Assembly (NCBI RefSeq): GCF_015865035.1
Contig: NZ_JADZGI010000005.1
Location: forward strand, 12,946-76,945
DNA from: Novosphingobium aureum
GTDB lineage: Bacteria; Pseudomonadota; Alphaproteobacteria; Sphingomonadales; Sphingomonadaceae
Length of the DNA stretch: 64,000 bases
Direction: 5' to 3'
The translations under genes were made by a program, and so were the position numbers. This document shows positions 43,058 through 51,690 of the stretch, one piece after another (within the stretch, counting starts at the first letter, position 1; every line of letters starts with the position of its first letter). The notes below the pieces were generated by a model. The model was not told the DNA's origin. It saw only the letters and a program-made list of their open reading frames with translations, and ran no database searches.

Positions 43058-44224
43058 CTAGATCCCCGGCATGGTATCGATGGCGCGGCGGCCCAGAGCG
43101 GGATCGTCGGTGAAGAAGCTGTCGATGCCGGTCGCGACGTAGGCCTGCATCATGCGCACCGAGCCTTCGTCGTGGCGCGCAGCCTCGCCGCCTTCGCCGC
43201 GGTAGTCGGTGGGCAGGAAGACGTTTTCCGGGCGGAACGTCCAGGTCGAGACCTTGAGCCCGGCAGCATGTGCGTCGCGGACCAGAGCCGTGGGCGTGCC
43301 GAGAGGGCCGGGCTTGCCGTCCATCGTGCCGAAGGGAATGATCGACTGCAGGATGGGCGAGACCCAGTCGGCGTACTCGCGCAGGCGCGCCAGACCCTCG
43401 GGGCTATGCATCTGTGCATAGGTCATGCCCTTGCCCGATTTCGCGAGGTCCGCCGGACACACGTCCATCGGCACGGTCAGCTGGAGCAGTTCGATGTTGC
43501 TCTGTCCCGCGATGCGCGGGCGCAGCCACTGGAGGTTGGAGACCTCGAAGCTCTGCACGATGACGGGCGCGCTCTGGAGGATGGAGCTGTCCTCCACCGC
43601 CGCGAGGAAGCGCTCCTCCAGCGGCAGACCGATGCCGCGAAAGTGGGTCGAGTGCTTGAGCTCGGGAATGAGACCGATAGTGCGCCCGCGCGCGGCGGCT
43701 TCCGCGCCCACGAAGTCGGCGATCTCGGCGAGCGTGAGGAGTTGGAACTGGCCGTCGTAGCGGTGGCTTTCCCCGCGCATTTCGACCGGTAGGCGCTCCA
43801 CTGCGCGCAGCGACTTGATCTCGGCGAGGGTGAAATCTTCGGTGAACCAGCCAGTGACGTCCTTGCCATCGATGGTGCGCGTGGCCTTGCGCTCGGCGAA
43901 CTCGGGCCGGGCGGCGACGTCGGTGGTGTCGGCGATGTTGTTTTCGTGGCGGGCGATGAGCACGCCGTCCTTCGTCGCGACAAGGTCGGGCTCGACGAAG
44001 TCGGCGCCGTCCTCGATGGCCTTCGCGTACGAGGCCAGCGTGTGCTCGGGGCGCAGCGCAGAGGCACCACGATGGCTGATGAGGAGGGGCTTGGCCGGGG
44101 CCGTGCGCGGGGCCGGGACGCTCGTCTGCGTCCGGGCCTCCAACGCACCAGGCGCGGCCCCTGCAAGGGCCGCGCCGGCACCGGCGCGCAGGAGGGTCCT
44201 GCGCGACAGTGTGGTGTCGTTCAT
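43058..44224 (-). CDS. glpQ: Glycerophosphodiester phosphodiesterase, Tat-exported
   Basis: A 388-residue enzyme that releases glycerol 3-phosphate from glycerophosphodiesters. Residues 7-24 (SRRTLLRAGAGAALAGAA) resemble a twin-arginine signal. Active-site residues are His51-Arg52 (ISHRGASALRPEHT), Glu78 and Asp80 (DFVEPDLVATKDG) and His93 (IARHENN). The length fits the GlpQ-type periplasmic form. It begins two bases after the stop of the TonB receptor gene, so the two are co-translated, and the receptor may bring in a phosphodiester. Confidence 0.88.
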   Translation of the reverse strand: MNDTTLSRRTLLRAGAGAALAGAAPGALEARTQTSVPAPRTAPAKPLLISHRGASALRPEHTLASYAKAIEDGADFVEPDLVATKDGVLIARHENNIADTTDVAARPEFAERKATRTIDGKDVTGWFTEDFTLAEIKSLRAVERLPVEMRGESHRYDGQFQLLTLAEIADFVGAEAAARGRTIGLIPELKHSTHFRGIGLPLEERFLAAVEDSSILQSAPVIVQSFEVSNLQWLRPRIAGQSNIELLQLTVPMDVCPADLAKSGKGMTYAQMHSPEGLARLREYADWVSPILQSIIPFGTMDGKPGPLGTPTALVRDAHAAGLKVSTWTFRPENVFLPTDYRGEGGEAARHDEGSVRMMQAYVATGIDSFFTDDPALGRRAIDTMPGI

Positions 44225-44226
44225 TT

Positions 44227-46641
44227 TCAGATACCTGCGGTGAAGGTCAGGAACCACTGGCGCGGGGCCAGCGGGAAGGTGGCGTAGACCGCGCTCGGAC
44301 GGCCGGTGCTGATGGTGGAGGCACCCTTCTCGTCGAACAGGTTGGTGACGTTGAGCGAGACCGAGGCCTTTTCGAGCGGGATGTACCCGACAAGGTCGAA
44401 GGCGATCCGGGCGTTGGCCATGTAGTAGGAGTCGACCACGCCGTCGTTGGTGTAGGTGGCGTAGCGCTTGCCGATGTACTGGCCCTCGACCTGCGCGTCG
44501 ATCGGGCCGAAGTTGGCCGAGATCATGGTCTTGTTCATCCACTTCGGGCTGCCCGGGACCTGCTTGCCATCGGTTGCGAAGACGGTCGTGCCGTCGGTGT
44601 AGTCGCTACCATAGCGCGAGCTGTTGAACGAGAGCGCGTTGTAGATCGAGAAGATCGAGCCCAGGCCCAGCGTGATCGAGGCATCGACACCGTCGGTCTT
44701 CACGCCGCCCACGTTGAACAGCGTGCTGGTGCCGCCCGTGATCGAACCGCCGCCAAGGCCGCCCACCGTCGTGCTGATCGAGAGCAGGCGGTTGGAGAAG
44801 TCGACGTGGTAGTAGTTGATCTGCGCGTCGAGCGAGCTGAGGAACGAGCCCGGGAACAGGTGGTGGCTGCGCAGGCCTGCCTCGTAGGTCCAGGAGGTCT
44901 CGGGACGCCCCACCTCCTTGAAGTAGTCGAACGCGGCCTGGCTGCCCTGGCCCCACGGCGCGGTGCCGTAGTTGCGCATGTTCTTCTGGATGTTGAAGTA
45001 GATCTCTTCGGTGCCGTTGAAGTCATACCGCGCGCCGATGGCGGGCAGGAACCAGCGCTTGGTGCTGATCGAGCCCGAGGGCAGGCCGCCGTCCATGCCC
45101 GAGTAGGATCCGGCGACCGGCTGGATCGGGTACCAGCCTTCGGAGAAGACGAGGCTCGACTTGAAGCCGCCCAGGACCGTCAGGCGATCGGTGGCGTTCC
45201 ATTCGTCCTGCAGGTGCAGCTGCAGCGTGTTCACACGGTATTCGAGCGAGTACTGCGTGAACAGTTCGTTCTTCTGCCAGTGGTAGGGATCGGTCGGTGC
45301 GTCCACGTCAAGGGCATACCACTTGCGCCAGGTCGTGCCCGAGTTGTGCTCGAACCAGGCACCGGCCTGAAGGTTGTGGTTGCCAAGGTTCATGCGCAGC
45401 GTCGAGAGCGCGCCGGCACGGTCGATGCGGTACTCGGTGACGCGGGTCACGTAGCCGCTCTCGCCGGTAACCTCGACCTGGCCTGCGCGGTCCAGTTCGG
45501 GATAGTAGGCGGCCACGACCGAGATCGACTGGCCGAGCGGGCCCGCGACGACGCCCTGGCCATCGTTGTGGTGGTAGTAGACCTGGTTGGTCCAGGTGGT
45601 GTTGGAACCCAGGTTCGCGTCGTACTTGAGGTACCCGATGTAGTCGGTGCGCAGCGCGGCCGAGAAGTAGTTGAGGTAGTTGCTGCCCTCCTCGGGCGGG
45701 GTGTCGCCGTTTTCATCGACGTAGTCGAGCGCGGCCTGGAAGTCGGGATACATGAACGGGCGCACGTAGGGCATGTAGGCCTGCGCGTCGTTGGCCGGGT
45801 TGACGAAGGTCGTCGTACCGTCCTCGTTGGGCTCCTGCTTGTCCGAGAAGGCGGCGTAGAGGGTCAGCTTGCCCGCGTCGTTCTCGTGAACGAACTTGCC
45901 GTTGGCCTGCCAGCCGCCCTGGCGGCCGTCGAAATCCCAGGCCCGGGCGCGGTGGCGCACGACCGAGACGTAGCCCGCGTTAGTGCCGTCGGCGTCGAAT
46001 TCACCCGTGTCGAGGCGCACGAAGGTGCGCGAGGTGCCGTAGGAGCCGACCGTCTGGCGCACTTCGGCCGAAGCCTTGGCCTTGGGATCGGAGGTCGTCA
46101 TCTCGATGCCGCCGCCCAGGTTGATGTTGGAGGGCATCGCGAGGTCGCCCGCGCCGGTCGAGACGACCACGTTACCCATCGTTTCCGAGACCATCGCGCG
46201 CTGGGGCGTGATGCCGGCGATGTTGCCGTAGCTCAGGTCGCCCAGCGGCATGCCGTCGAGGCTGTAGCCTAGCTGGTTGATGGCAAAGCCGTGGATGAAC
46301 AGCGACATGTTCTGTTCGTTGTTACCCCACGGGTCGGCGGTCTGGTACATGACGCCGGGCATGGCCTGAACCGCGCGCAGCGGCGAGACTCCGGGAAGGA
46401 TCTTCTGGATCTCGACCCCATCCAGCTCGGTGGCCGAACGCGTGGTCTTGGCCGCGGTCACGATGATCGCGTTACCGCCAGAGGCATCTCCCGCTTCAGC
46501 GCCCGGAGCACCGGAAGGCGCGGCATATGCATTTCCTTCTGCATCCAGATCGTCGGCCAGAGCCGGCGTCGCACCGACAAGCAGCGCTATCGCAAGCGCC
46601 CCCAGCGACAGCTTCGGGTGAAGGCAGGTGGTGGTCCTCAT
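44227..46641 (-). CDS. TonB-dependent receptor linked to the phosphodiesterase
   Basis: An 804-residue outer-membrane receptor from the ATG at 46641. The signal peptide is LSLGALAIALLVGATPALA, cut near residue 29, followed by an acidic, alanine-rich linker and a TonB-box-like AIIVTAAK. The plug contains PGVSPLRAVQAMPGVMYQTADPWGNNEQNMSLFIHGF, and the barrel ends APRQWFLTFTAGI. It is followed at once by the phosphodiesterase gene. This suggests uptake of phosphorus-containing lipid headgroups, by inference from the neighbour only. Confidence 0.87.
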   Translation of the reverse strand: MRTTTCLHPKLSLGALAIALLVGATPALADDLDAEGNAYAAPSGAPGAEAGDASGGNAIIVTAAKTTRSATELDGVEIQKILPGVSPLRAVQAMPGVMYQTADPWGNNEQNMSLFIHGFAINQLGYSLDGMPLGDLSYGNIAGITPQRAMVSETMGNVVVSTGAGDLAMPSNINLGGGIEMTTSDPKAKASAEVRQTVGSYGTSRTFVRLDTGEFDADGTNAGYVSVVRHRARAWDFDGRQGGWQANGKFVHENDAGKLTLYAAFSDKQEPNEDGTTTFVNPANDAQAYMPYVRPFMYPDFQAALDYVDENGDTPPEEGSNYLNYFSAALRTDYIGYLKYDANLGSNTTWTNQVYYHHNDGQGVVAGPLGQSISVVAAYYPELDRAGQVEVTGESGYVTRVTEYRIDRAGALSTLRMNLGNHNLQAGAWFEHNSGTTWRKWYALDVDAPTDPYHWQKNELFTQYSLEYRVNTLQLHLQDEWNATDRLTVLGGFKSSLVFSEGWYPIQPVAGSYSGMDGGLPSGSISTKRWFLPAIGARYDFNGTEEIYFNIQKNMRNYGTAPWGQGSQAAFDYFKEVGRPETSWTYEAGLRSHHLFPGSFLSSLDAQINYYHVDFSNRLLSISTTVGGLGGGSITGGTSTLFNVGGVKTDGVDASITLGLGSIFSIYNALSFNSSRYGSDYTDGTTVFATDGKQVPGSPKWMNKTMISANFGPIDAQVEGQYIGKRYATYTNDGVVDSYYMANARIAFDLVGYIPLEKASVSLNVTNLFDEKGASTISTGRPSAVYATFPLAPRQWFLTFTAGI

Positions 46642-47621
46642 CGCAATATTTTTCCGTGAAATTTCAGTGATTGGTGACCTCGCGGCAGCTATGAGGGGAG
46701 CATGACGTTTCGAGGTCTGTTTCATGACCGAGATACGATCTGGCACGCGCAAAGAGCAAAACTCCCTGCCGGGAGCCGGTTCGCGAACTCGTCGATTTTA
46801 CGCGATTATGCCGCGCAATTGCTGCGATTGAGGCGATGGCGAGGGCGCAAGAGGATCCAGCCTCCTTGCAAGGAGCTCAACTTCGAATGCCAACTTTGCA
46901 AACGTTTGCACGCCACGAGCCACCGCCCCTTCGCAGGTGGTCAGAACGCTTGGCCGGGCATTCGTGCAGGCACCCCGGACTAGACCACCGTAGCCCGGCG
47001 CCATGAGAGTGACCCGCGCCCCGGTGAGCAAAGAGCACGACTTGGCACTGACGATGCCCTGCCCCCTTCACCGGAGGCTCCCTATTCTCAACCAGACGCG
47101 CCAAGCCGCCGCGCATACCTGGTCGCAGACAACCCCAAGGGCGATCACGCAGCCATGGGCTTGCCGGACGACGAGCGCATTCCTGCTCTCATCAGCCAAC
47201 TGTTTTACGCCTCAGGCGAGGGGCCTGACGGGTGGCGACTTGGGGAACACCATCCTGATCTCAGAGAAAGTTCTATAAAGTCAGGGAATTGGCGGAGCGG
47301 GAGTCCGCCCTAACTTCACCGAAATTTCGGAGATTCCCGGGCTCTTCAGGCCCTCGCATCGGAGCCAACCCTAATTTCGACCCTAAGGGCAAATCAAAAT
47401 GCGGATACGCTTATCATCAGGCTTGTAAGTGTGCAGACCGGCGCACCTTTGCAGGCAGCCCCATCCCCTGCTCTCGATCACTAAGCCGCCCGGCACCAGA
47501 ATACCGTGCAACACCGTCCATCAAGCCATCTTCCGAGTAGACCATCCCCGTTGCTGGCAATTCAGCAAGTGCGATGTCATCGATATACCTGTCCGGCGTC
47601 AGCACCCATGGCACAGATTAG
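46642..47621. other. Gene-poor stretch of about 980 bases
   Basis: No open frame here carries recognisable protein sequence. Codon usage in the available frames is unlike the neighbours, and the short frames are probably remnants. One stretch at about 47151-47265 can be read as a regulator-like fragment (MGLPDDERIPALISQLFYA) without a complete gene. A compact foldable element lies at 47284-47338. It borders the truncated channel gene, so this is probably an old rearrangement or deletion junction. Confidence 0.5.
47284..47338. other. Small three-stem foldable element
   Basis: GGGAAT (47284-47289) pairs with ATTCCC (47333-47338). Inside lie the hairpin GGCGGA/TCCGCC (47291-47296 with 47304-47309) and the perfect palindrome CCGAAATTTCGG (47319-47330). 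Together they can fold as a three-way junction. It matches no RNA family I know. It could be a small RNA, a remnant of a mobile element end, or chance. Confidence 0.3.
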
Positions 47622-48509
47622 GGGCGTGGATTAACGGAGAGCGGGCCTCGCCTGGAGGTTGATGTTAGGCGGCGAGCTTGCGTTGAAGCAAGCGGCGATG
47701 TCGTAGCCTTTGCCGCCGTCTTCTTCGTTGGCTTCGTCATCACTCGCTGGCTGCAACGCTTCCTCAAGGCAACCGTACTTCCCGAGTTCGAAATGGATGC
47801 AGGCGCAGAAGAGGCCCTGCTCACGTTCCTGGGCTATCTTGGCATGAGGCTGGTCGCAGTGATCGCGATCGCGACAACCGGCCTCAATCTCTCGAGCCTC
47901 GCCTTCGTTGTCGGCGCGCTCTCGGTTGGCCTTGGCTTTGAACTGCAATCGGTGGTCGAGAACTTCACCAGCGGCATCCTCCTTCTGATCGAGCGCCCGA
48001 TCAAGGTCGGAGACTGGATCGAGGTCGGCGAACACTCGGGGATCGTACGGCGTATCGCAGTGCGCTCCACCCACGTCGAAACCTTCGACCGCCACCAGAT
48101 CATCATCCCGAACTCGCAGTTAATCTCGGGCGTAGTGAAGAACCGCAGCTTTACGAGTGGCCCTTCGCGCATCGTGGTGCCGGTCGGCGTGGCTTACGGC
48201 AGCGATCTCGACCGCGTCGGCAAGGTACTGCTGGAAATTGCCCACGAGATCCCCGGTGTTCTGAGCTTTCCAGAGCCTGTCTACGTAATGGATGGCTTTG
48301 GCGACAGTTCAATCAACGTCAAGATCCTCGCCTTCATGGGGGACGCTCTGGAAGCCGCCCCGGTCCTTTCGGCCTGCAACCTCGAGATCGCGCGCCGGTT
48401 TGCACGTGAAGGCATCGAAATACCCTTCCCTCAGCGCGATCTGCACCTCCGCACCTGGCTCGAGCAGAGCGCACCAACGGATTACTCGTCGCAAATCGCC
48501 ACAGGTTGA
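47622..48509 (+). pseudogene. MscS-type mechanosensitive channel, 5'-truncated
   Basis: The frame is open from 47622, just after a TAG. Channel-like sequence begins by about 47691 (SGDVVAFAAVFFVGFVITRWLQRFL, one membrane helix). There is no ATG, GTG or TTG in frame before the ATG at 47793, which lies after that helix. From there the MscS core is intact: LAFVVGALSVGLGFELQSVVENFTSGI, LLIERPIKVGDWIEVG and FDRHQIIIPNSQLISGVVKNRS. The N-terminal sensor helices and the start are missing, so the gene has probably lost its 5' part. A shorter channel starting at 47793 cannot be excluded. Confidence 0.75.
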
Positions 48510-48833
48510 TCATTCGCGGTGTTCATATGGCACTTTCACCGCCAGCGAATAAGGCGCGGCTAGCAATGCGGTACTTGGCGACGATGACGAAACCAACGAC
48601 CGTGCCCCGTCAGATATTACATCTCACCTATCTTCAGTCTCCTTACGGAGCTTGAATTACATCATCCTCAGCCAAACGATGGGCCTTCGACCTAGGGTAT
48701 AGCTGAAAATCTGAAAATTTTTTACGCGACGAATCTACCACGGTCACCCTCTCTGTCACCCCAAGTCAGTGAAAAACCCTGGTACCCTTGCCGGTTTGGC
48801 GCCCTTGTTCGGGCTCTGGTTCAGATCGAGTAT

Positions 48834-48915
48834 TCGCACCTATTACCCAAGCAAGTGAGAGCTATGCAGGGGGTGGGCCAGCGGTTGGCCCGCCCCCCCC
48901 GCGCGGTAGGTGCGA
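48834..48915. other. Nested inverted repeats, possible structured RNA or mobile-element end
   Basis: The outer arms TCGCACCTA (48834-48842) and TAGGTGCGA (48907-48915) pair without mismatch over nine bases. Inside, GGGGGTGGGCCA (48869-48880) pairs with TGGCCCGCCCCC (48886-48897) over twelve bases with one G-T pair and a five-base loop. No family was recognised. It lies in non-coding DNA. Confidence 0.45.
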
Positions 48916-49045
48916 GGGTTGGACAGGTGCGCTCTTTCTCATCGTCGTGACTTCGCTTTGCGAACCTGTGCTCCCGGCACTCGACCGGGCTGGAGGGAGA
49001 CGTGTGTCTGCCGTGCATGTGCCCCCTTCGGACAAGGTTTGCGGG

Positions 49046-49062
49046 TTGTGAAACTTTCACAA
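49046..49062. promoter_or_regulatory. Palindrome with eight-base arms, copy 1
   Basis: TTGTGAAACTTTCACAA has perfect arms around a central C. The inner 15 bases recur exactly at 62971-62985, inside an unrecognised gene. It is probably a binding site for a dimeric protein, of unknown identity. Confidence 0.4.
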
Positions 49063-49410
49063 GGCGACGTCGCGGCGATGCAGAACCAAACGACAGAATT
49101 TATGCCCTGAAATACAGGTAAGTATATTTATCACAATATATCGCACAATGAGTATATTAAAGATGGATTTCCAATATATGCGGTGATTAGACTTTGTTCA
49201 CTTTCTTAATTCCCCCAATAGAACCAAAAAACCCGCACACCTGACATTAGCATTACGTCAAATTCCGATCCACCTTTGCCGCTCAGACGCCAATTTTGGC
49301 TTCTCTAGAGCGGATGTTCTGCTGAGTGTCGAGACAGACCAGAATAGTGTTCCTATCGGATGTCTCGGTCCAGCAATCAGCTTGTCGCGTTGGGGCGCTC
49401 TGACTTCATT

Positions 49411-50328
49411 TCAAGTGCCGGCCTTTGGCTTGTCGGTCACCAGGAAATCGAGAAAGGCGCGCACCGCCGGGTTCGCGCGACGACTTGCAGGCCAGACAGC
49501 GGTGATGTCCTGTCGCGTGACTGCAAATTCGGCTAGCACGGGAATTAATGCGCCACGCTCAACCAGTGGCTTTGCCATCAGGCTGGTCGCAATACCGATT
49601 CCTCCGCCCGCGATGACGGCCGCGATCACGCCCTCGCTGGTGTCGACGACGATCCCTGAAGTGGGTGTTAGGTCGATTTCCTTCTCGCCGATCCGAAACG
49701 GCCATCGGAAAAGTTGCCCTGAACTCTGGTAGCGCAGGTTCACCGTCTCGTGGCGCTCAAGTTCCTCAGGGTGCGTAGGAGGCGCGTTGCGCGCCAGGTA
49801 GTCCGGGGATGCGTAGCAGCCCAACTGGTGCGGGGCGAGGCGGCGCGACAGGAAGCGGCTGTCTGCCAGGTCGCCGATGCGGACGGCCAGATCGATACCT
49901 TCTTCCACGAGGTCAACCAGTTGATCGCTCAGGCGCAGATCGATCTTCACCTGCGGATGGCGTTCGCGAAAGCGCGGCAGGCGAGGTGCAATCAGATGGA
50001 GCCCGATCGGAAGCGAGGCTGCAATCCGCAAGGTACCCGAAGGCTCACCCTGCGCGGCCCTGGCAACCTGCTCGATTTCTTCGGCGTCATTCAAGAGGCG
50101 CAGCGCGCGTGCGTGCAATTCCCGCCCTTCATCGGTCAGCACGAGCGAGCGGGTCGTCCGGGTGAAAAGGGGCACGCCCAGACTTCCTTCAAGCCGCTGA
50201 ATGCTCTTGCTGACGGCGGATGGCGAAACCGAGAGCGAGCGCGCTGCCGCGGTGTAGCTGCCCAGCGAACCCGCGCGGGCAAAGGCGATCAGACCGGTCA
50301 GGCGTTCGAGGGCGAATTGTTCCTTCAT
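49411..50328 (-). CDS. LysR-family regulator, divergent from an enone-type reductase
   Basis: A 305-residue regulator. The helix-turn-helix is ALERLTGLIAFARAGSLGSYTAAARSLSVSPSAVSKSIQRLEGSLG, followed by FTRTTRSLVLTDEGREL, as in the large group that controls adjacent reductase genes. The effector domain includes LRLSDQLVDLVEEGIDLAVRIG. It is divergent from the reductase at 50418, and a strong inverted repeat lies between them (50364-50385), so it should control that gene and itself. Confidence 0.88.
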   Translation of the reverse strand: MKEQFALERLTGLIAFARAGSLGSYTAAARSLSVSPSAVSKSIQRLEGSLGVPLFTRTTRSLVLTDEGRELHARALRLLNDAEEIEQVARAAQGEPSGTLRIAASLPIGLHLIAPRLPRFRERHPQVKIDLRLSDQLVDLVEEGIDLAVRIGDLADSRFLSRRLAPHQLGCYASPDYLARNAPPTHPEELERHETVNLRYQSSGQLFRWPFRIGEKEIDLTPTSGIVVDTSEGVIAAVIAGGGIGIATSLMAKPLVERGALIPVLAEFAVTRQDITAVWPASRRANPAVRAFLDFLVTDKPKAGT

Positions 50329-50363
50329 GGCACTAGTGAAGCGAAGTCAGGCACCATTATCAA

Positions 50364-50385
50364 CCTATATTCGAGGAACTATAGG
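50364..50385. promoter_or_regulatory. Inverted repeat operator between LysR and reductase genes
   Basis: CCTATA-TTC (50364-50372) and GAA-C-TATAGG (50376-50385) are inverted around GAG, with one extra C in the right arm. It lies in the 89-base divergent gap, 33 bases before the reductase start. The size and position suit a LysR box. Confidence 0.6.
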
Positions 50386-50417
50386 ACCGGCAACACGATG
50401 CAATTCCAGAGGTAGTG

Positions 50418-51434
50418 ATGAACACGAGAATGAAAGCGGTCCGCCTGCATGCCTTCGGTGGTCCCGAGGTGCTGCAGTACGAGGATGCGGCAATACCCGC
50501 AGTCGCGCCGGGCGAAGTCCTGGTGCAGGTCCATGCCGCCAGTCTCAATCCGCCGGATCTCTATCTGCGCGATGGCTATCGTGCGCTGCCGGAGGAATGG
50601 CGTCCGGACGCGACCTTTCCGCTCATCCTCGGGACGGACGTTTCCGGTGTCGTGGCTGCGGTGCGCGAAGGCGTCACGGCCTTTGCCGTCGGAGACGAAG
50701 TCTTCGGGATGATCCGCTTTCCTGAAGACATCATGACAGGGAGCGGGGCTTACGCGGAATATGTGGCAGCGCCCTTGGGCGACCTCGCCGCGAAGCCTGA
50801 AGCCCTCTCCCACGAAGAGGCGGCAGGGGCACCGATGTCGCTGCTGACGGCCTGGCAATTCCTGGTCGAAACGGGCCATGATGCGCCCAATCCTTTCCAG
50901 TCGTTTCCCCATCTGCCCGTCGAACTGGACGGCCGTACCGTCCTTGTGAACGGTGCAGGCGGAGGCGTCGGACACCTCGCCCTGCAACTGGCGAAGAGCA
51001 AAGGCGCAAGGGTCATCGCCGTGGCATCGGGCAAGCATGAAGGCCTGCTCAAGACACTGGGTGCCGATCAGTTCATCGATTACACCAAGACCGCGGCGCA
51101 CGAGGTGGTACGCGGTGTCGATCTCGTCATCGATGCCGTGGGCGGCGCCGACATGGAGCGTTTCCTTGCGACCTTGAAGCCCGGCGGATCGCTGTTCCTC
51201 GTCAATCCGACGGGTTTTGAGGGCCACGCCCAAGCCCGCGAACTGGGTATCACGGTTTCAAGCACCCAAGTCCGTTCGAACGGGGCGCAACTGGCCAGGG
51301 CGGCAGAGCTTCTGGCGCAAGGCGATATCAAGGTTGTCCTCGACAGCCGCTTTCGCCTTGTGGACACGTCCCGAGCCCATGAGCGGGCCTTGAAGGGGGG
51401 TATCCAGGGCAAGATCGTGCTCACCACGACATAG
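50418..51434 (+). CDS. Zinc-free medium-chain oxidoreductase (quinone-reductase type)
   Basis: A 338-residue NADPH-dependent reductase from the ATG at 50418 (AGAGG at 50408-50412). The nucleotide motif is TVLVNGAGGGVGHLALQLAKSKGARVIAVASG, and the N-terminal domain opens MKAVRLHAFGGPEVLQYEDAA, both typical of quinone oxidoreductase-like enzymes. PFPLILGTDVSGVV-type sequence is also present. No zinc ligands. It probably reduces quinones or enals. It is controlled by the divergent LysR gene, and an OYE-type reductase follows on the other strand. Confidence 0.87.
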   Translation: MNTRMKAVRLHAFGGPEVLQYEDAAIPAVAPGEVLVQVHAASLNPPDLYLRDGYRALPEEWRPDATFPLILGTDVSGVVAAVREGVTAFAVGDEVFGMIRFPEDIMTGSGAYAEYVAAPLGDLAAKPEALSHEEAAGAPMSLLTAWQFLVETGHDAPNPFQSFPHLPVELDGRTVLVNGAGGGVGHLALQLAKSKGARVIAVASGKHEGLLKTLGADQFIDYTKTAAHEVVRGVDLVIDAVGGADMERFLATLKPGGSLFLVNPTGFEGHAQARELGITVSSTQVRSNGAQLARAAELLAQGDIKVVLDSRFRLVDTSRAHERALKGGIQGKIVLTTT

Positions 51435-51690
51435 GAGTATCGCTGCCCCAAGTGGACACTACTGGAAAGTTCGCTCCATTCCGGTCACTCAGATTTCGAG
51501 TTTTGCCCACAGGAGCAGACCGATAGCGCACTTCCTGGTGCCTTCCGGTCGAACGAGTGGCGCTGACGGTCGCCTCTGCCCTGTCAGCGCCATTGAAGCT
51601 GGCGATAGCGTTCGGACAGTCGTCTCTCGTTACTGCCGTTGAGGCCGACGCTTTGCTGCCTGTTCAGTACCGGGCGCTACGCTGCTCTGC

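Larger units (their letters stand above)
48510..49410. other. Gene-free, structured and AT-rich stretch of about 900 bases
   Basis: No convincing gene. The part from 48830 to 48920 is GC-rich and folds strongly (listed separately), a 17-base palindrome lies at 49046-49062, and about 49085-49330 is strongly A/T-rich compared with the rest of the window. The mixture is unlike the ordinary intergenic gaps here and suggests imported or remnant DNA between the truncated channel and the LysR gene. Confidence 0.5.

Noticed and set aside
44209..46272. A plus-strand frame of 687 residues
   Set aside because: Antisense of the TonB receptor gene; low-complexity Val/Asp/Gly-rich translation without motifs.
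47289..47338. tRNA-like fold
   Set aside because: Three stems are present but there is no T-arm consensus, no anticodon stem of proper length and no CCA context.
47417..47614. Minus-strand frame of 65 residues in the gene-poor region
   Set aside because: Reads somewhat protein-like but has no ribosome site, no neighbours and no family I know; it may be a remnant but is not supported as a gene.
48512..48550. ATTCGC/GCGAAT hairpin after the MscS remnant as its terminator
   Set aside because: The stem is short, interrupted by a bulge and has no U-run.
48910..49110. Short plus-strand frame containing VKLSQ, as in the 62708 protein
   Set aside because: Only the palindrome region is shared; the rest shows no similarity, so it is not evidence of a gene duplicate.
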